Positions 1 through 8,715 of a stretch of 61,716 nucleotides of DNA are shown here, piece by piece (position 1 is the first letter of the stretch; each line of letters begins with the position of its first letter). Origin of the DNA: Acidobacteriota bacterium (GTDB lineage Bacteria > Acidobacteriota > Terriglobia > Bryobacterales > Bryobacteraceae); the NCBI GenBank assembly GCA_947470805.1, contig CANIVU010000048.1:1-61716 (forward strand), given 5' to 3'. Position numbers and translations under genes: made by a program. The notes beneath the pieces are model-generated. The model ran no database searches, was not told the origin of the DNA, and worked only from the letters and a program-made list of their open reading frames with translations.

Positions 1-1031
1 AGCCGATTTCGGGGTCGTTGTTCGATTTTGGGCTGTATTTCTTCCATAACGCGGCGGAGTCGTTGCGGCGCGGGCGGGGGCCTTATTTCTACTTGCCGAA
101 GATGGAGAGCCATCTGGAGGCGCGGCTTTGGAACGACGTGTTTGTGTTTGCGCAGGAGTATTGCGGGGTGCCGCAGGGGTCGGTGCGGGCGACGGTGTTG
201 GTGGAGACGATTCTGGCGGCGTTTGAGATGGACGAGATTTTGTATGAGTTGCGGGATCACTCGGCAGGGTTGAACTGCGGGCGGTGGGACTACATTTTCA
301 GCTACATCAAGAAACTTGGTCACCGGTCGGACAAGGTGTTGCCGGATCGGGCGCAAGTGACGATGACGAAGGCGTTTTTGAAGGCCTATGTGGACCTGTT
401 GATCCAGACGTGCCACAAGCGCGGGATTCACGCGATGGGCGGGATGGCGGCGCAGATTCCGATCAAGAACGACGCGGCGGCGAACGAGCAGGCGTTGGAG
501 CGAGTTCGGCAGGATAAGCTGCGCGAAGTGAAGGCCGGGCACGATGGGACGTGGGTGGCGCATCCGGGGTTGATTCCGATTGCGAAGGCCGTGTTTGACG
601 AGTTCATGCCGGGGGCGAACCAGATCGGCGTGCTGCGGGAAGACGTGCATGTGACGGAGGCGGACCTGCTGGAGCCGGTGGCAGGCGAGGTGACGGCGGC
701 GGGACTGCAGATGAATGTCGATGTGGGGATTCAGTACTTGGAAGCCTGGCTGAACGGGAATGGGTGCGTGCCGATTTACAACCTGATGGAGGACGCGGCG
801 ACGGCGGAGATTTCTCGGTCGCAGGTGTGGCAGTGGGTGAAGCACGGGGTCACGCTGACGGATGGGCGGCGCGTGACGGCGGAACTGGTACGGGCGGCGA
901 TTGATTCCGAGTTAGCTTCGAAGCCGGGGACGCCGGCGAAGAAGCGGGCGGCGGAGATCTTTGCGGACATGATGACGCGGGAGGATTTCCAGGAGTTTTT
1001 GACGACGGCGGCGTATCAGGATATTGATTAG
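1..1031 (+). CDS. aceB: malate synthase A, 5'-truncated by window edge
   Basis: Malate synthase condenses glyoxylate with acetyl-CoA to malate in the glyoxylate shunt (cytoplasm). The frame is open to the left edge, so the visible part is the C-terminal roughly 340 residues of a protein that is normally about 530. The family signature is intact ([16 protein letters not shown]), preceded by the TIM-barrel stretch [10 protein letters not shown] and followed by the C-terminal plug region with [17 protein letters not shown] at 18 is only an internal codon; reading in frame from base 3 continues the conserved sequence upstream. The gene converges on the next one, with a hairpin between them. An isocitrate lyase partner would be expected upstream, outside the window. 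Assignment is near certain. Confidence 0.96.
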   Translation, partial: PISGSLFDFGLYFFHNAAESLRRGRGPYFYLPKMESHLEARLWNDVFVFAQEYCGVPQGSVRATVLVETILAAFEMDEILYELRDHSAGLNCGRWDYIFSYIKKLGHRSDKVLPDRAQVTMTKAFLKAYVDLLIQTCHKRGIHAMGGMAAQIPIKNDAAANEQALERVRQDKLREVKAGHDGTWVAHPGLIPIAKAVFDEFMPGANQIGVLREDVHVTEADLLEPVAGEVTAAGLQMNVDVGIQYLEAWLNGNGCVPIYNLMEDAATAEISRSQVWQWVKHGVTLTDGRRVTAELVRAAIDSELASKPGTPAKKRAAEIFADMMTREDFQEFLTTAAYQDID

Positions 1032-1130
1032 GGCGTTTGCGTTATTGCGGGTTATCCGAAAACGACAAGCTCTTTGCTTGCAACATGTGCTGGGTTGTTT
1101 CCAACAATTTGGGGAGGGGCGAAAATGGAG

Positions 1131-1162
1131 AAGCCCTGTCCACTGGTTGGTGAACAGGGCTT
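1131..1162. terminator. hairpin between convergent genes
   Basis: A near-perfect inverted repeat (AAGCCCTGT...ACAGGGCTT, extended by CAC/GTG around a 6-nt loop with one mismatch) lies between the malate synthase stop at 1031 and the convergent stop at 1196. On the minus strand it is followed by a short TTTT; on the plus strand no U-run follows. It is probably a terminator for the minus-strand gene and possibly acts in both directions. Confidence 0.6.
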
Positions 1163-1195
1163 CTGCCTGTGATTGTAACGCATTGCCGTCGGCGG

Positions 1196-2176
1196 TCAGC
1201 GAGTCGGGATCTTCACCGTTGGCCCCTTGATCCAGGCACTGCTTAGTTGGAGGGTCGCCGATCCAGCTGCCACGCCATCGGGCATTCTGAAATCAACACG
1301 GAATCGGTCGGCGGTACCGGGCCAGCCGATGGAGTTGATTGTTGGTACCGACTGATCGTTGACGATGACCTCGACGGGGGATGCGACCTGGTTCAGCGGA
1401 TCCTGCGTGAACGAGTCTCCCGGCTCCAGGGTCGGGATGGTGGGACCGAGTCCGGCGACCATGAGAATCAGTGACTCACCGGAGCGGGCGGGCGAGGTGG
1501 CGGTCACGGGAGAAAAGTCGGCATGGAGAATCGCCGGTTGGCCTGCCTGGACCACAACCTCAGGGACATACCTCGGAATCAACTGCATGATGTACCGGTT
1601 GGTTCCACCGCCATTGATCCTACGATTCTGGGGATCTTCCTGGACCGACGCCGCTCTTACGGTAACCGACACCGGTGGGGGAGCCTGGCAGACGAATCCG
1701 CTTACGCCCAGATACGCTCCGGTCCCGCCCACGATGGCCTGGTTGCCGCCGGTGCATGCGGAGGGCGCACCTGGTGGTGGCGTTCCGCCACTCAGCCAAA
1801 TGGTGATGATCGTACCGACCTGTTGACCATCGACCGACAGTATTTCCCATGCGGAGTGGCCAAACGACATGCGAGTGATATCACCGATGGCTCTGCCGGC
1901 GGCGGGAATGGGACTGAGATTCAGGGACGCGGTGCTCTTGATCACCATGTTCCCCTTGGCCGGCTTGCCGTTGACCGAAGCAACGTCGGCGACAATGGTC
2001 TCTTCGAGAAACGGATGGTTGGTCCGGATGCCCTGCGGAGCGGCGATAGAAGCACTGGTTCCGAACTTCGGCACATCGAAGCTGTCGAATTGATAATTCA
2101 CCCGATTGGCCGTATCGACAACCAGGATGGAGATAGGAGGCGGCTGGGCCTGCACAGCCAACGTGCAGACCGCCAA
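1196..2176 (-). CDS. secreted protein with Solibacter-type C-terminal domain
   Basis: Predicted exported protein of unknown function. The last 120 residues or so (ILMVAGLGPT, SPVEVIVNDQ, GWPGTADRFRVDFRMP, LQLSSAWI) resemble the beta-rich C-terminal domain described as Solibacter-specific (TIGR03437). The start is uncertain. The coordinate given uses a TTG at 2174-2176, which leaves only AVCTLAVQAQ before the apparent signal cleavage site. The frame stays open upstream and encodes a better signal peptide (RRSRATPFLPGLVLLAV), but no ATG, GTG or TTG initiates it. A rare start codon, a short frameshift or a sequence error could explain this. The N-terminal two thirds matches nothing I recognise. 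The gene stands alone on its strand with a hairpin just downstream. Confidence 0.7.
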   Translation of the reverse strand: MAVCTLAVQAQPPPISILVVDTANRVNYQFDSFDVPKFGTSASIAAPQGIRTNHPFLEETIVADVASVNGKPAKGNMVIKSTASLNLSPIPAAGRAIGDITRMSFGHSAWEILSVDGQQVGTIITIWLSGGTPPPGAPSACTGGNQAIVGGTGAYLGVSGFVCQAPPPVSVTVRAASVQEDPQNRRINGGGTNRYIMQLIPRYVPEVVVQAGQPAILHADFSPVTATSPARSGESLILMVAGLGPTIPTLEPGDSFTQDPLNQVASPVEVIVNDQSVPTINSIGWPGTADRFRVDFRMPDGVAAGSATLQLSSAWIKGPTVKIPTR

Positions 2177-2592
2177 CAGTACAAGCCCTGGCAGAAAAGG
2201 CGTGGCACGGCTCCGGCGGGTTTCCGGGAAAGTGGGAGTGAACGGGCGCGACAGGCGGCGCGTTATTGCGTTGCAAGAGTAAGCGATTACTATAGTCCCC
2301 TCATTCCTCAGAGAATTTCTTTCTCTGGAGTGGCGCCCGCTCCTGCACCCAAGCTCTTTCCACTCATTCCGTTGGGGTTGGAGTGTCGATTAAGCGCTTA
2401 CATGGACGTATATCACACAGCCATCGGCATTGCGAGAACTTTCATGCCGATCCTGGCAAAAACTCCTGATCGTTCAAACGGGCACGATAGGACTGCTGCA
2501 TTGGAAGAGATGGCCAGGGGGTTGAAGGCCGAGCGCGAAGGGTACTGTCGATCCGCAGTCATGCAGTTCGACAGCACCGGGAATTCTTGCGG
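2177..2592. other. intergenic region, no convincing gene
   Basis: About 415 bases between two minus-strand genes. No reading frame here has a start, codon pattern or homology I would call a gene. The part next to 2177 encodes an in-frame signal-peptide-like extension of the downstream gene. A 19-bp inverted repeat lies at 2309-2327. The region probably holds the promoter of the Solibacter-type gene. Confidence 0.5.
2309..2327. repeat. 19-bp palindrome CAGAGAA-N5-TTCTCTG
   Basis: A perfect 7-bp inverted repeat with a 5-nt centre, roughly 130 bp upstream of the putative start of the minus-strand secreted protein. Size and symmetry fit a dimeric regulator site, but no regulator can be assigned and chance cannot be excluded. 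Confidence 0.35.
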
Positions 2593-3069
2593 TTATCCGT
2601 GGCGGGCGGCTTCGATGGCGGCGACGTCGATTTTGGTCATTTTCATCATGGCTTGGAAGGCGCGTCCGGATTCGGCTCCGCCGGCGGCGAGGGCGCTGGT
2701 TAGAGCGCGGGGGGTTATCTGCCAGGAGAGGCCCCAGCGGTCCTTGCACCAGCCGCAGTTGCTTTCCTTGCCGCCGTTGCCGACGATGGCGTTCCAGTAG
2801 CGATCTGTCTCTTCCTGATCCTCCGTTGCGACCTGGAAGGAGAAGGCTTCGCTGTGCTTGAAGGCGGGGCCGCCGTTGAGACCGAGACAGGGGATGCCGA
2901 GGACGGTGAATGATACCGTCAGCACGTCACCTTTCTTACCGCCGGGATAGTCGGCGGGAGCGCGGTGGACGGAGGTGACGGCGCTGTCGGGAAATGTGGC
3001 GGCGTAGAAGAGCGCGGCTTCGTGGGCCTCCGTTTCGAACCAGAGGCAGATGGTGTTTTTGGGCGTCAC
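2593..3069 (-). CDS. PhnB-like VOC-fold protein (PF06983 type)
   Basis: A 158-residue protein of the PhnB / 3-demethylubiquinone-methyltransferase-like branch of the vicinal-oxygen-chelate superfamily. Typical features are the opening TICLWFETEAHEAALFYA, the central GLNGGPAFKHSEAFSFQV, and CGWCKDRWGLSWQITP followed by AMMKMTKIDVAAIEAA. The true biochemical role of these cytoplasmic VOC proteins is generally unknown, and the methyltransferase label is historical. Translation starts at a GTG directly abutting the TAA of the upstream gene, so the two genes form a translationally coupled pair. It has no signal peptide, unlike its exported partner. Confidence 0.85.
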   Translation of the reverse strand: MTPKNTICLWFETEAHEAALFYAATFPDSAVTSVHRAPADYPGGKKGDVLTVSFTVLGIPCLGLNGGPAFKHSEAFSFQVATEDQEETDRYWNAIVGNGGKESNCGWCKDRWGLSWQITPRALTSALAAGGAESGRAFQAMMKMTKIDVAAIEAARHG

Positions 3070-4344
3070 TTACTTCTCGAATCCACGGATATAGGGACGG
3101 ACAGGCGGGCGGGGGCCGGTTTCGAACTGCGAGCCGCGGGTGGTGCGGTAGCTGATGTTCATGAAGGGCGTGTCGACGCGGCGGCCGATGGGGGAGTAGC
3201 GGCCGTTCTCCCAGTTGGACTCCATGTTGTAGGACACGATGCCGGTGGAGAGGAGGAGGCGCTCCGCGTTGACGGGCTCCTTGCGGGTGAGCATCATTTC
3301 GACGATCCAATGCTCGAAGGCGTTGGCGGCGTGGTACTGGGCGAAGGGGCCGGGCCAGCCGAGCATGGAGGCGAGGAAGGGGTCTTTGCGGCCTTCGATA
3401 TCGGCGGCGTAGGTCCAGCCGACGTCGTCGATGGCGTAGACGGCGCCTTTGGTGCCGTCGCGGTATTCGATGATTGTTACGCCGGGCTGGCGGACCGTCG
3501 CCTGGAAATGGCCGGGTTTGAAGTTGAAGCTGGTGCGGATGTTGTCGAGGAGGTTGGCGGCCCAGGGGTTTTGGTCGGTCCACTTCCAGACGTCGGGACC
3601 GTGGATGCACTGGACCGACTGGACGCCGGATTCCCCGCCCTTGCGGCGTTCGACGAAGGACTGGAGGACGTCGATGGCGTGGAAGATGCCGCCCTCTTCA
3701 CGGCCGGCGCTGCCGATGACGGAGGCTTTGACGGGCGTGTCGATGTCGAGATCGACTTCGGGCTTGCGGAAGTAGAAGGGGATGGAGGAGCCGCCGAACA
3801 GGGGGAAGTTGAGCTCGCGGGATTTGTCGAACATCCACTTGGCTTCGTTCCAGCTGGTGGAGAGGTGCTTGTCGTTGAAGACGGGGACGGAGCGCTTACT
3901 TTGTTCGAAGACGCGGATGATCTGCTGGTAGAGCCACCAGCGAGGGTAGTAGGTCTGGCCGGTGAGAGTGGTGTGATAGATGCCGTGTTCACCGACGAGG
4001 ACGACGCCATCGACGGCGAGTTCGTTGCCGCCGAGGGTGAGGGCTTCGCGGACGGTTTTATAGAGGGCGATGCCTTTGGCTTTGCAGACCTTCTGGCCGA
4101 GGCCGCTTTCGGGGAGCTGGTGGATGTAGGCGGAGACGATGTCGACGCGGGAGGGTGTGTGGGCGCCCTTCCACCAGTAGCCATCGATGAGCTTGGTGAT
4201 GATCCAATCGGCGTGGGAGCTGGGGGCGGCCCAGTAGGTGACGATGCAGGCGATGCGGGGGCGTTTTTGTTGGGCTGTCGCAAGGGGAGCGGCGGCGAGG
4301 GTGGCGAGCATTCCGCGGCGGGTGGGGAGGGAGTTTTCAGGCAT
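3070..4344 (-). CDS. Tat-type exported protein of unknown function
   Basis: A 424-residue protein with a short twin-arginine-like leader (TRRGMLATLAAAPLATA, residues 8-24), implying export. The mature part is rich in Trp and Tyr and carries recognisable but unassigned stretches such as LVGEHGIYHTT and PVFNDKHLSTSWNEA. It resembles long conserved hypothetical proteins that I associate with Solibacter and planctomycetes; I cannot name a reaction. The ATG at 4344 has no strong Shine-Dalgarno. The next gene starts immediately after its stop. The promoter should lie in the 243-bp divergent gap towards the haem-binding gene. Confidence 0.8.
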   Translation of the reverse strand: MPENSLPTRRGMLATLAAAPLATAQQKRPRIACIVTYWAAPSSHADWIITKLIDGYWWKGAHTPSRVDIVSAYIHQLPESGLGQKVCKAKGIALYKTVREALTLGGNELAVDGVVLVGEHGIYHTTLTGQTYYPRWWLYQQIIRVFEQSKRSVPVFNDKHLSTSWNEAKWMFDKSRELNFPLFGGSSIPFYFRKPEVDLDIDTPVKASVIGSAGREEGGIFHAIDVLQSFVERRKGGESGVQSVQCIHGPDVWKWTDQNPWAANLLDNIRTSFNFKPGHFQATVRQPGVTIIEYRDGTKGAVYAIDDVGWTYAADIEGRKDPFLASMLGWPGPFAQYHAANAFEHWIVEMMLTRKEPVNAERLLLSTGIVSYNMESNWENGRYSPIGRRVDTPFMNISYRTTRGSQFETGPRPPVRPYIRGFEK

Positions 4345-4587
4345 GGGAGGGGCTAATGGATTGAGTGTATCGCTGTGGGGAGGGCGCGAGGGATTGGGGA
4401 CCGCGGCTCGCCGGCTCTATGGGAGTTGACGATCAAGGGTCAGTCGACCACATGGCGTCATTGGCATTGATGGCCCGAAGTGGCGGTGATGGCGATACTT
4501 CTCCGTGGGGTTGGCCCCGGGCGCCGTCGCCGGTCCGGGTGAGTTTGGCTTTCCAAGTGCTTCGCTGTGTGTGAAGGGGCTATCTCG

Positions 4588-5052
4588 ATGAAAAGCATTT
4601 TGAGCCGCGCCGCATTGGGGGTTGGGATTGTCTTTGTGGCAATTCAGGTCGTGCCGTACGGGCGGAGCCATACGAACCCGCCTATCAGCCAGGAACCGGC
4701 GTGGAATGCTCCTGAGACCCGCGCTCTGGCGAAGCGGGCGTGCTTCGACTGTCATAGCAACGAAACGAAATACCCGTGGTACACGAACGTTGCGCCAGTC
4801 TCCTGGCTGACCGAGAGCGACACGCTGGACGGCCGCCGTAAGCTCAACTTTTCTGAATGGGACCGACCACAGAAGGAAGCCGGCGAGGCATCCGAGGAAC
4901 TGCGCAAGGGGGAGATGCCGCTTTGGTTTTATGTGCCCGTCCATCCCGAAGCCAAGCTGAGTGCGGCGGAACAGGAAACGCTGATTGCGGGCGTGCAAAA
5001 GACCACGGGACCAGTTGGCAGGCGAGAGAGGGCGGACAAAGATGAGCGCTAG
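4588..5052 (+). CDS. haem-binding domain protein (PF14376 type)
   Basis: A small periplasmic or membrane-anchored c-type haem protein of 154 residues. An N-terminal hydrophobic segment (residues 6-22) is followed by the family pattern NAPETRALAKRACFDCHSNE, with the CXXCH haem site at residues 52-56. It continues with KYPWYTNVAPVSW and LNFSEW, all typical of this domain. The ATG at 4588 is preferred over an in-frame GTG at 4567 because GAAGGGG lies 8 nt before it. Its stop overlaps the start of the P-type ATPase by 11 bp, so the two are co-translated. The family is common beside respiratory or transport genes, but its electron partner is unknown. Confidence 0.88.
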   Translation: MKSILSRAALGVGIVFVAIQVVPYGRSHTNPPISQEPAWNAPETRALAKRACFDCHSNETKYPWYTNVAPVSWLTESDTLDGRRKLNFSEWDRPQKEAGEASEELRKGEMPLWFYVPVHPEAKLSAAEQETLIAGVQKTTGPVGRRERADKDER

Positions 5053-7648
5053 CGCCCTGCTCAGAGCGGTGCCAGCGGATCCGGTGGTTAGTCCCGCAGG
5101 TCTCTCCGATGTGGAGGCGGCAGCGGCGCTCGCACGCCACGGATTTAATGAACTGCCATCGACAAAGCCTCGCTCGATCTTTCGCATTGCTCTGGAAGTG
5201 ATCCGTGAGCCGATGCTTCTGCTTCTGCTGGCCTGCGGGGGCACGTATTTGTTGCTGGGTGATGCGCAGGAGGCGATCATCCTGCTCATTTTCGTGGGCG
5301 TCGTAATCGCGATTACGCTCTATCAGGAGCGCAAGACGGAGAGGGCGCTGGAGGCACTACGCGACTTGTCGAGTCCTCGCGCCTTGGTGATTCGAAGCGG
5401 CGAGCGCAAGAGGATTGCCGGGAGGGATGTCGTACCGGGGGACGTCCTGGTTTTGTCGGAAGGCGACCGCGTTCCGGCGGATGGCATCCTTGTCTCGGCC
5501 GTCAATCTTACGACGGACGAATCGCTCCTGACCGGGGAGTCCGTTCCGGTGCGGAAGCAGGCGTCGGCGGAGGATTTGGAGATGGCCCGGCCGGGAGGCG
5601 AGGATCTTCCGTTCGTCTTTTCCGGCACACTGGTGGTCCGAGGAACGGGACTGGCGAAGGCGCTGGCGACGGGGGCCGGGACGGAGTTGGGCAAGATCGG
5701 AAAATCGTTGCGCGAGGTGGAACAGGAACCCACATTGCTGCAGCGGGACACGCGCCACATGGTGCGGGTTCTGGCCTTGGTGGGCCTGGGACTTTGCAGC
5801 CTGCTGGTGGTCTTCTACGGCCTGACGCGAGGCGATTGGCTGCGCGGATTCCTTGCCGCTTTGACGCTGGCAATGGCGATTCTGCCCGAGGAATTGCCAG
5901 TGGTGCTGACTGTGTTCCTGGCGCTTGGGGCGTGGAGAATCTCTCGAAAGCGGGTTCTCACGCGGCGCGTGGCCGCCATTGAAATGCTGGGAGCGGCGAC
6001 GGTATTGTGCGTGGATAAAACCGGGACGCTGACGATGAACCAGATGTCGGTGGCGCAGCTTTATGCCAAGGGCCAGACCTATGACTTCCGGAAGCAGGCT
6101 GGCACGGCGATTCCCGACGATTTCCACGAGTTGGCGGAGTTCGCCATGCTGGCGAGCCAGCCGGATCCGTTTGATCCGATGGACCGGGCGATTCGAACGC
6201 TGGGCGACGAGGCGCTCCGCGGCACAGAGCACTTGCACGGCAACTGGAAAGTTGTTCGAGAGTATCCGCTGGCAAAGAGCCTTCTGGCCATTTCCGAGGT
6301 GTGGACCTCACCGGATAGCGCGCAACTGGTGATTGCGACCAAAGGCGCACCGGAGGCGGTTGCCGATCTTTGCCACATGGCAAAAGAAGACGCGGCGGCG
6401 CTGAACGAAACGGTTTCGGGGATGGCCGCGGATGGATTGCGCGTGTTGGGCGTGGCAAGGGCCGTGGGTTCGGGCGGTGCCCTTCCCGAGCAGCAACACG
6501 ATTTCGACTTTGAGTTCCTTGGCCTGGTGGCGCTGGCCGATCCCGTTCGTCCTACGGTACCCGACTCGATCCGGGAGTGCCAGGCAGCCGGGATTCGCGT
6601 CATTATGATCACGGGCGACTATCCCGGAACAGCACTCAGCATTGCGCGTCAGATTGGGCTGGAAAGCCCGGATGGAGCGATCGCGGGACCGGAAGTGGCG
6701 GCGATGGATGAGGCAACCCTCCGCGAGCGTGTGAGGCGCGCGAACGTTTTCGCGCGCGCGGTTCCCGAGCAGAAACTGCAGTTGGTGAACGCGCTGAAGG
6801 CGAACGGCGAGATTGTGGCCATGACGGGCGATGGGGTCAATGATTCTCCGGCGTTGAAGGCGTCGCACATTGGAATTGCCATGGGCCAGCGCGGAACGGA
6901 CGTGGCCCGCGAAGCGGCCGACCTGGTTCTGCTGGACGACGATTTTGCGTCGATTGTGCAGGCGGTGCGGCTTGGCCGCCGTATTTTTGACAATCTGAAA
7001 AAGGCGATGGCCTACATCTTCGCGATCCACGTTCCCATCGCCGGTCTTTCCCTGTGTGCGGTTCTATTTCGCTGGCCGTTGATCCTGGAGCCGATTCATA
7101 TCGCCTTCCTGGAACTCATTATTGACCCGGCGTGTTCCATCGTCTTCGAGGCGGAGCAGGAGGAAGCTGACGTGATGCAGCGGCCGCCGCGTCCGGCCGC
7201 GGAGCACCTCTTCAACCGGCAGATGATCGTGATGAGTTTGCTGCAGGGGGCAGGGGTGCTGGCGATCCTGCTGGCGATCTTCGGTATCGCACTGCAGCGC
7301 GGGCAGGGCGAGGCCGATGCACGGACGCTGACCTTCACTTCCCTGGTGATGGCCAACGTGGCGATGATCGTGACGAATCGTTCCTGGTCGCGGTCGATAC
7401 TCGGGATTTTGAGAACGCCCAACGCGGCGATGTGGTGGGTCGGCGGCGGTGCCTTCACCATTTTGGGGCTCGCGCTCTATGTGCCATTTCTGAGGGACCT
7501 ATTTCACTTCAGTTCCCTTCATGCCAACGACATCGGGCTCTGTCTCGGTTCGGCGGCGCTGAGCTTGGCGTGGTTTGAATGTTTAAAGGCGTTCCAACGG
7601 TATCGGGAGCCGCGGGGCGCGGCCGTAGAAACCGGCGTTGCGAAGTGA
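5042..7648 (+). CDS. P-type cation-transporting ATPase (P2-like)
   Basis: An 868-residue ATP-driven cation pump of the inner membrane. Visible in order: cation-ATPase N-terminal domain (about 20-50), two membrane helices (55-95), actuator domain with LTGES (163-167), helices with the ion-binding PEELP (282-286), phosphorylation site DKTGTLT (Asp325), nucleotide-binding domain, hinge TGDGVND (595-601), and C-terminal helices including the IDPACSIVFEAE stretch. PEELP rather than PEGLP places it among bacterial P2-type pumps of unproven ion specificity; Ca2+, Mg2+, Mn2+ or monovalent cations remain possible. The start used here overlaps the haem-protein stop; an in-frame ATG at 4985 lies inside that gene and is unlikely. 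Confidence 0.93.
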   Translation: MSASALLRAVPADPVVSPAGLSDVEAAAALARHGFNELPSTKPRSIFRIALEVIREPMLLLLLACGGTYLLLGDAQEAIILLIFVGVVIAITLYQERKTERALEALRDLSSPRALVIRSGERKRIAGRDVVPGDVLVLSEGDRVPADGILVSAVNLTTDESLLTGESVPVRKQASAEDLEMARPGGEDLPFVFSGTLVVRGTGLAKALATGAGTELGKIGKSLREVEQEPTLLQRDTRHMVRVLALVGLGLCSLLVVFYGLTRGDWLRGFLAALTLAMAILPEELPVVLTVFLALGAWRISRKRVLTRRVAAIEMLGAATVLCVDKTGTLTMNQMSVAQLYAKGQTYDFRKQAGTAIPDDFHELAEFAMLASQPDPFDPMDRAIRTLGDEALRGTEHLHGNWKVVREYPLAKSLLAISEVWTSPDSAQLVIATKGAPEAVADLCHMAKEDAAALNETVSGMAADGLRVLGVARAVGSGGALPEQQHDFDFEFLGLVALADPVRPTVPDSIRECQAAGIRVIMITGDYPGTALSIARQIGLESPDGAIAGPEVAAMDEATLRERVRRANVFARAVPEQKLQLVNALKANGEIVAMTGDGVNDSPALKASHIGIAMGQRGTDVAREAADLVLLDDDFASIVQAVRLGRRIFDNLKKAMAYIFAIHVPIAGLSLCAVLFRWPLILEPIHIAFLELIIDPACSIVFEAEQEEADVMQRPPRPAAEHLFNRQMIVMSLLQGAGVLAILLAIFGIALQRGQGEADARTLTFTSLVMANVAMIVTNRSWSRSILGILRTPNAAMWWVGGGAFTILGLALYVPFLRDLFHFSSLHANDIGLCLGSAALSLAWFECLKAFQRYREPRGAAVETGVAK

Positions 7649-7741
7649 GCCGGGGAATCCTTGCCGAAACAACCAGTCCTTTACAATAATCAGGAAAGCG
7701 CAAAGTCCAGAAGCAGGAATAATCCATTCGAGGGGGAGCCG

Positions 7742-8485
7742 CTACGCGTAGACTTCCATGAGGAGTTCCTTAGGCTCGCGGGCATTGGCGATGCCGGGTG
7801 ATGAGCATGCGGTGACGACGATGACCACATTTTCCAGAGCGCGGATGATGACGTAGTCGCCGGGCTTGGCGTCGGGCTCGCGGACTTCGATGCGACCGTC
7901 GAGATCGATCACGGGCGAGTTCTGGAAGATGTTGTGAGGATGCACGATCTCCGGGTGGGGCGGGACGGTGAAGTTAATGGCACGCAGGGCCGCTGTCATG
8001 TTGTCGCGGCAGTTGGGGATGCTGGCGAGGCGGCCGGGCTTCTGGCCCCCGGAGCAGGCCGGGTAGAAGAGATCGTTGCGGCCGGAGGTGTCCTCTTCGA
8101 GGATCAGCAGCGGGTTGCCGTAGTTGCTGATCATCGGCATGCCGGCCTTGAGATAGACATTGCGATTCCAGGTCATGGTGTAAGAGGGCGCAATGAACTC
8201 GTCGGGGGAGTGGCCGGCGAAGGCGAAGAGGTCGCCGATTTGCTTGCCGCGCGGGTTGATGATCTTGAGGCGCTGGCCGCGCTCCATGATGACGCCGCGG
8301 CCGGATTGTTTGGGGATCGGAATGGTGGTGGTGAGCTTCTGATCTTTGAAGGCGATGGTGGCGGGTGGGATGGGTCGCCGGATGGTCGTACCTGGGGTTG
8401 TGGGCGGCTGTTGCTGTGCCGCTGCTGTTGCGATGGAAGCGGCGGCGGCAAGGATTTGCCGGCGGGATTGTGCTTTGTCTGTCAC
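7742..8485 (-). CDS. DUF1989 (urea-carboxylase-associated-like) exported protein
   Basis: A 247-residue protein matching the DUF1989 family (PF09347), first noted beside urea carboxylase genes. Recognisable segments are the GRGVIMERGQRLKIINPRG core, FSGHSPDE-like FAGHSPDEFIAP, and HPHNIFQNS with a nearby Cys. Unusually it begins with a Tat-like leader (SRRQILAAAASIATAAA), suggesting an exported version. The GTG at 8485 is chosen because AGGAG lies 6 nt upstream; the longer in-frame start at 8548 lacks this and would bury the leader. It is a single-gene unit, divergent from the TonB receptor. The substrate is unknown and no urea carboxylase genes lie nearby. Confidence 0.85.
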   Translation of the reverse strand: MTDKAQSRRQILAAAASIATAAAQQQPPTTPGTTIRRPIPPATIAFKDQKLTTTIPIPKQSGRGVIMERGQRLKIINPRGKQIGDLFAFAGHSPDEFIAPSYTMTWNRNVYLKAGMPMISNYGNPLLILEEDTSGRNDLFYPACSGGQKPGRLASIPNCRDNMTAALRAINFTVPPHPEIVHPHNIFQNSPVIDLDGRIEVREPDAKPGDYVIIRALENVVIVVTACSSPGIANAREPKELLMEVYA

Positions 8486-8715
8486 GGTATCTCCTGGATG
8501 GGGGAATACTCCGGCGACAGGGCACAGAGGGAGTTCAGAGGTTAGCACAACGGGGCGCAGTTGCCGTCTGTATCGCGGTTCATATATGATTTTTCGAACA
8601 TCTCGCTTCCAGGCGTGGACCGGGGACTTGTCAGGGCGTCCGGTACAACAGGGTTATCAGGGCTCGCTGCGTGCGGGGCCGGGGTGTCGGATTTAAAAGA
8701 TACTGAGGTAAATCG

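Noticed and set aside
2965-4356. 463-codon open frame antisense to the Tat-type unknown gene
   Set aside because: Its translation is a monotonous Gly/Val/Asp/Ala sequence without motifs, and the opposite strand has a signal peptide, varied composition and coupling to its neighbour.
4417-5289. 290-codon minus-strand open frame
   Set aside because: It lies across the haem-binding gene and the ATPase start, both of which have clear family signatures; the product is Arg/Ser-rich and unrecognisable.
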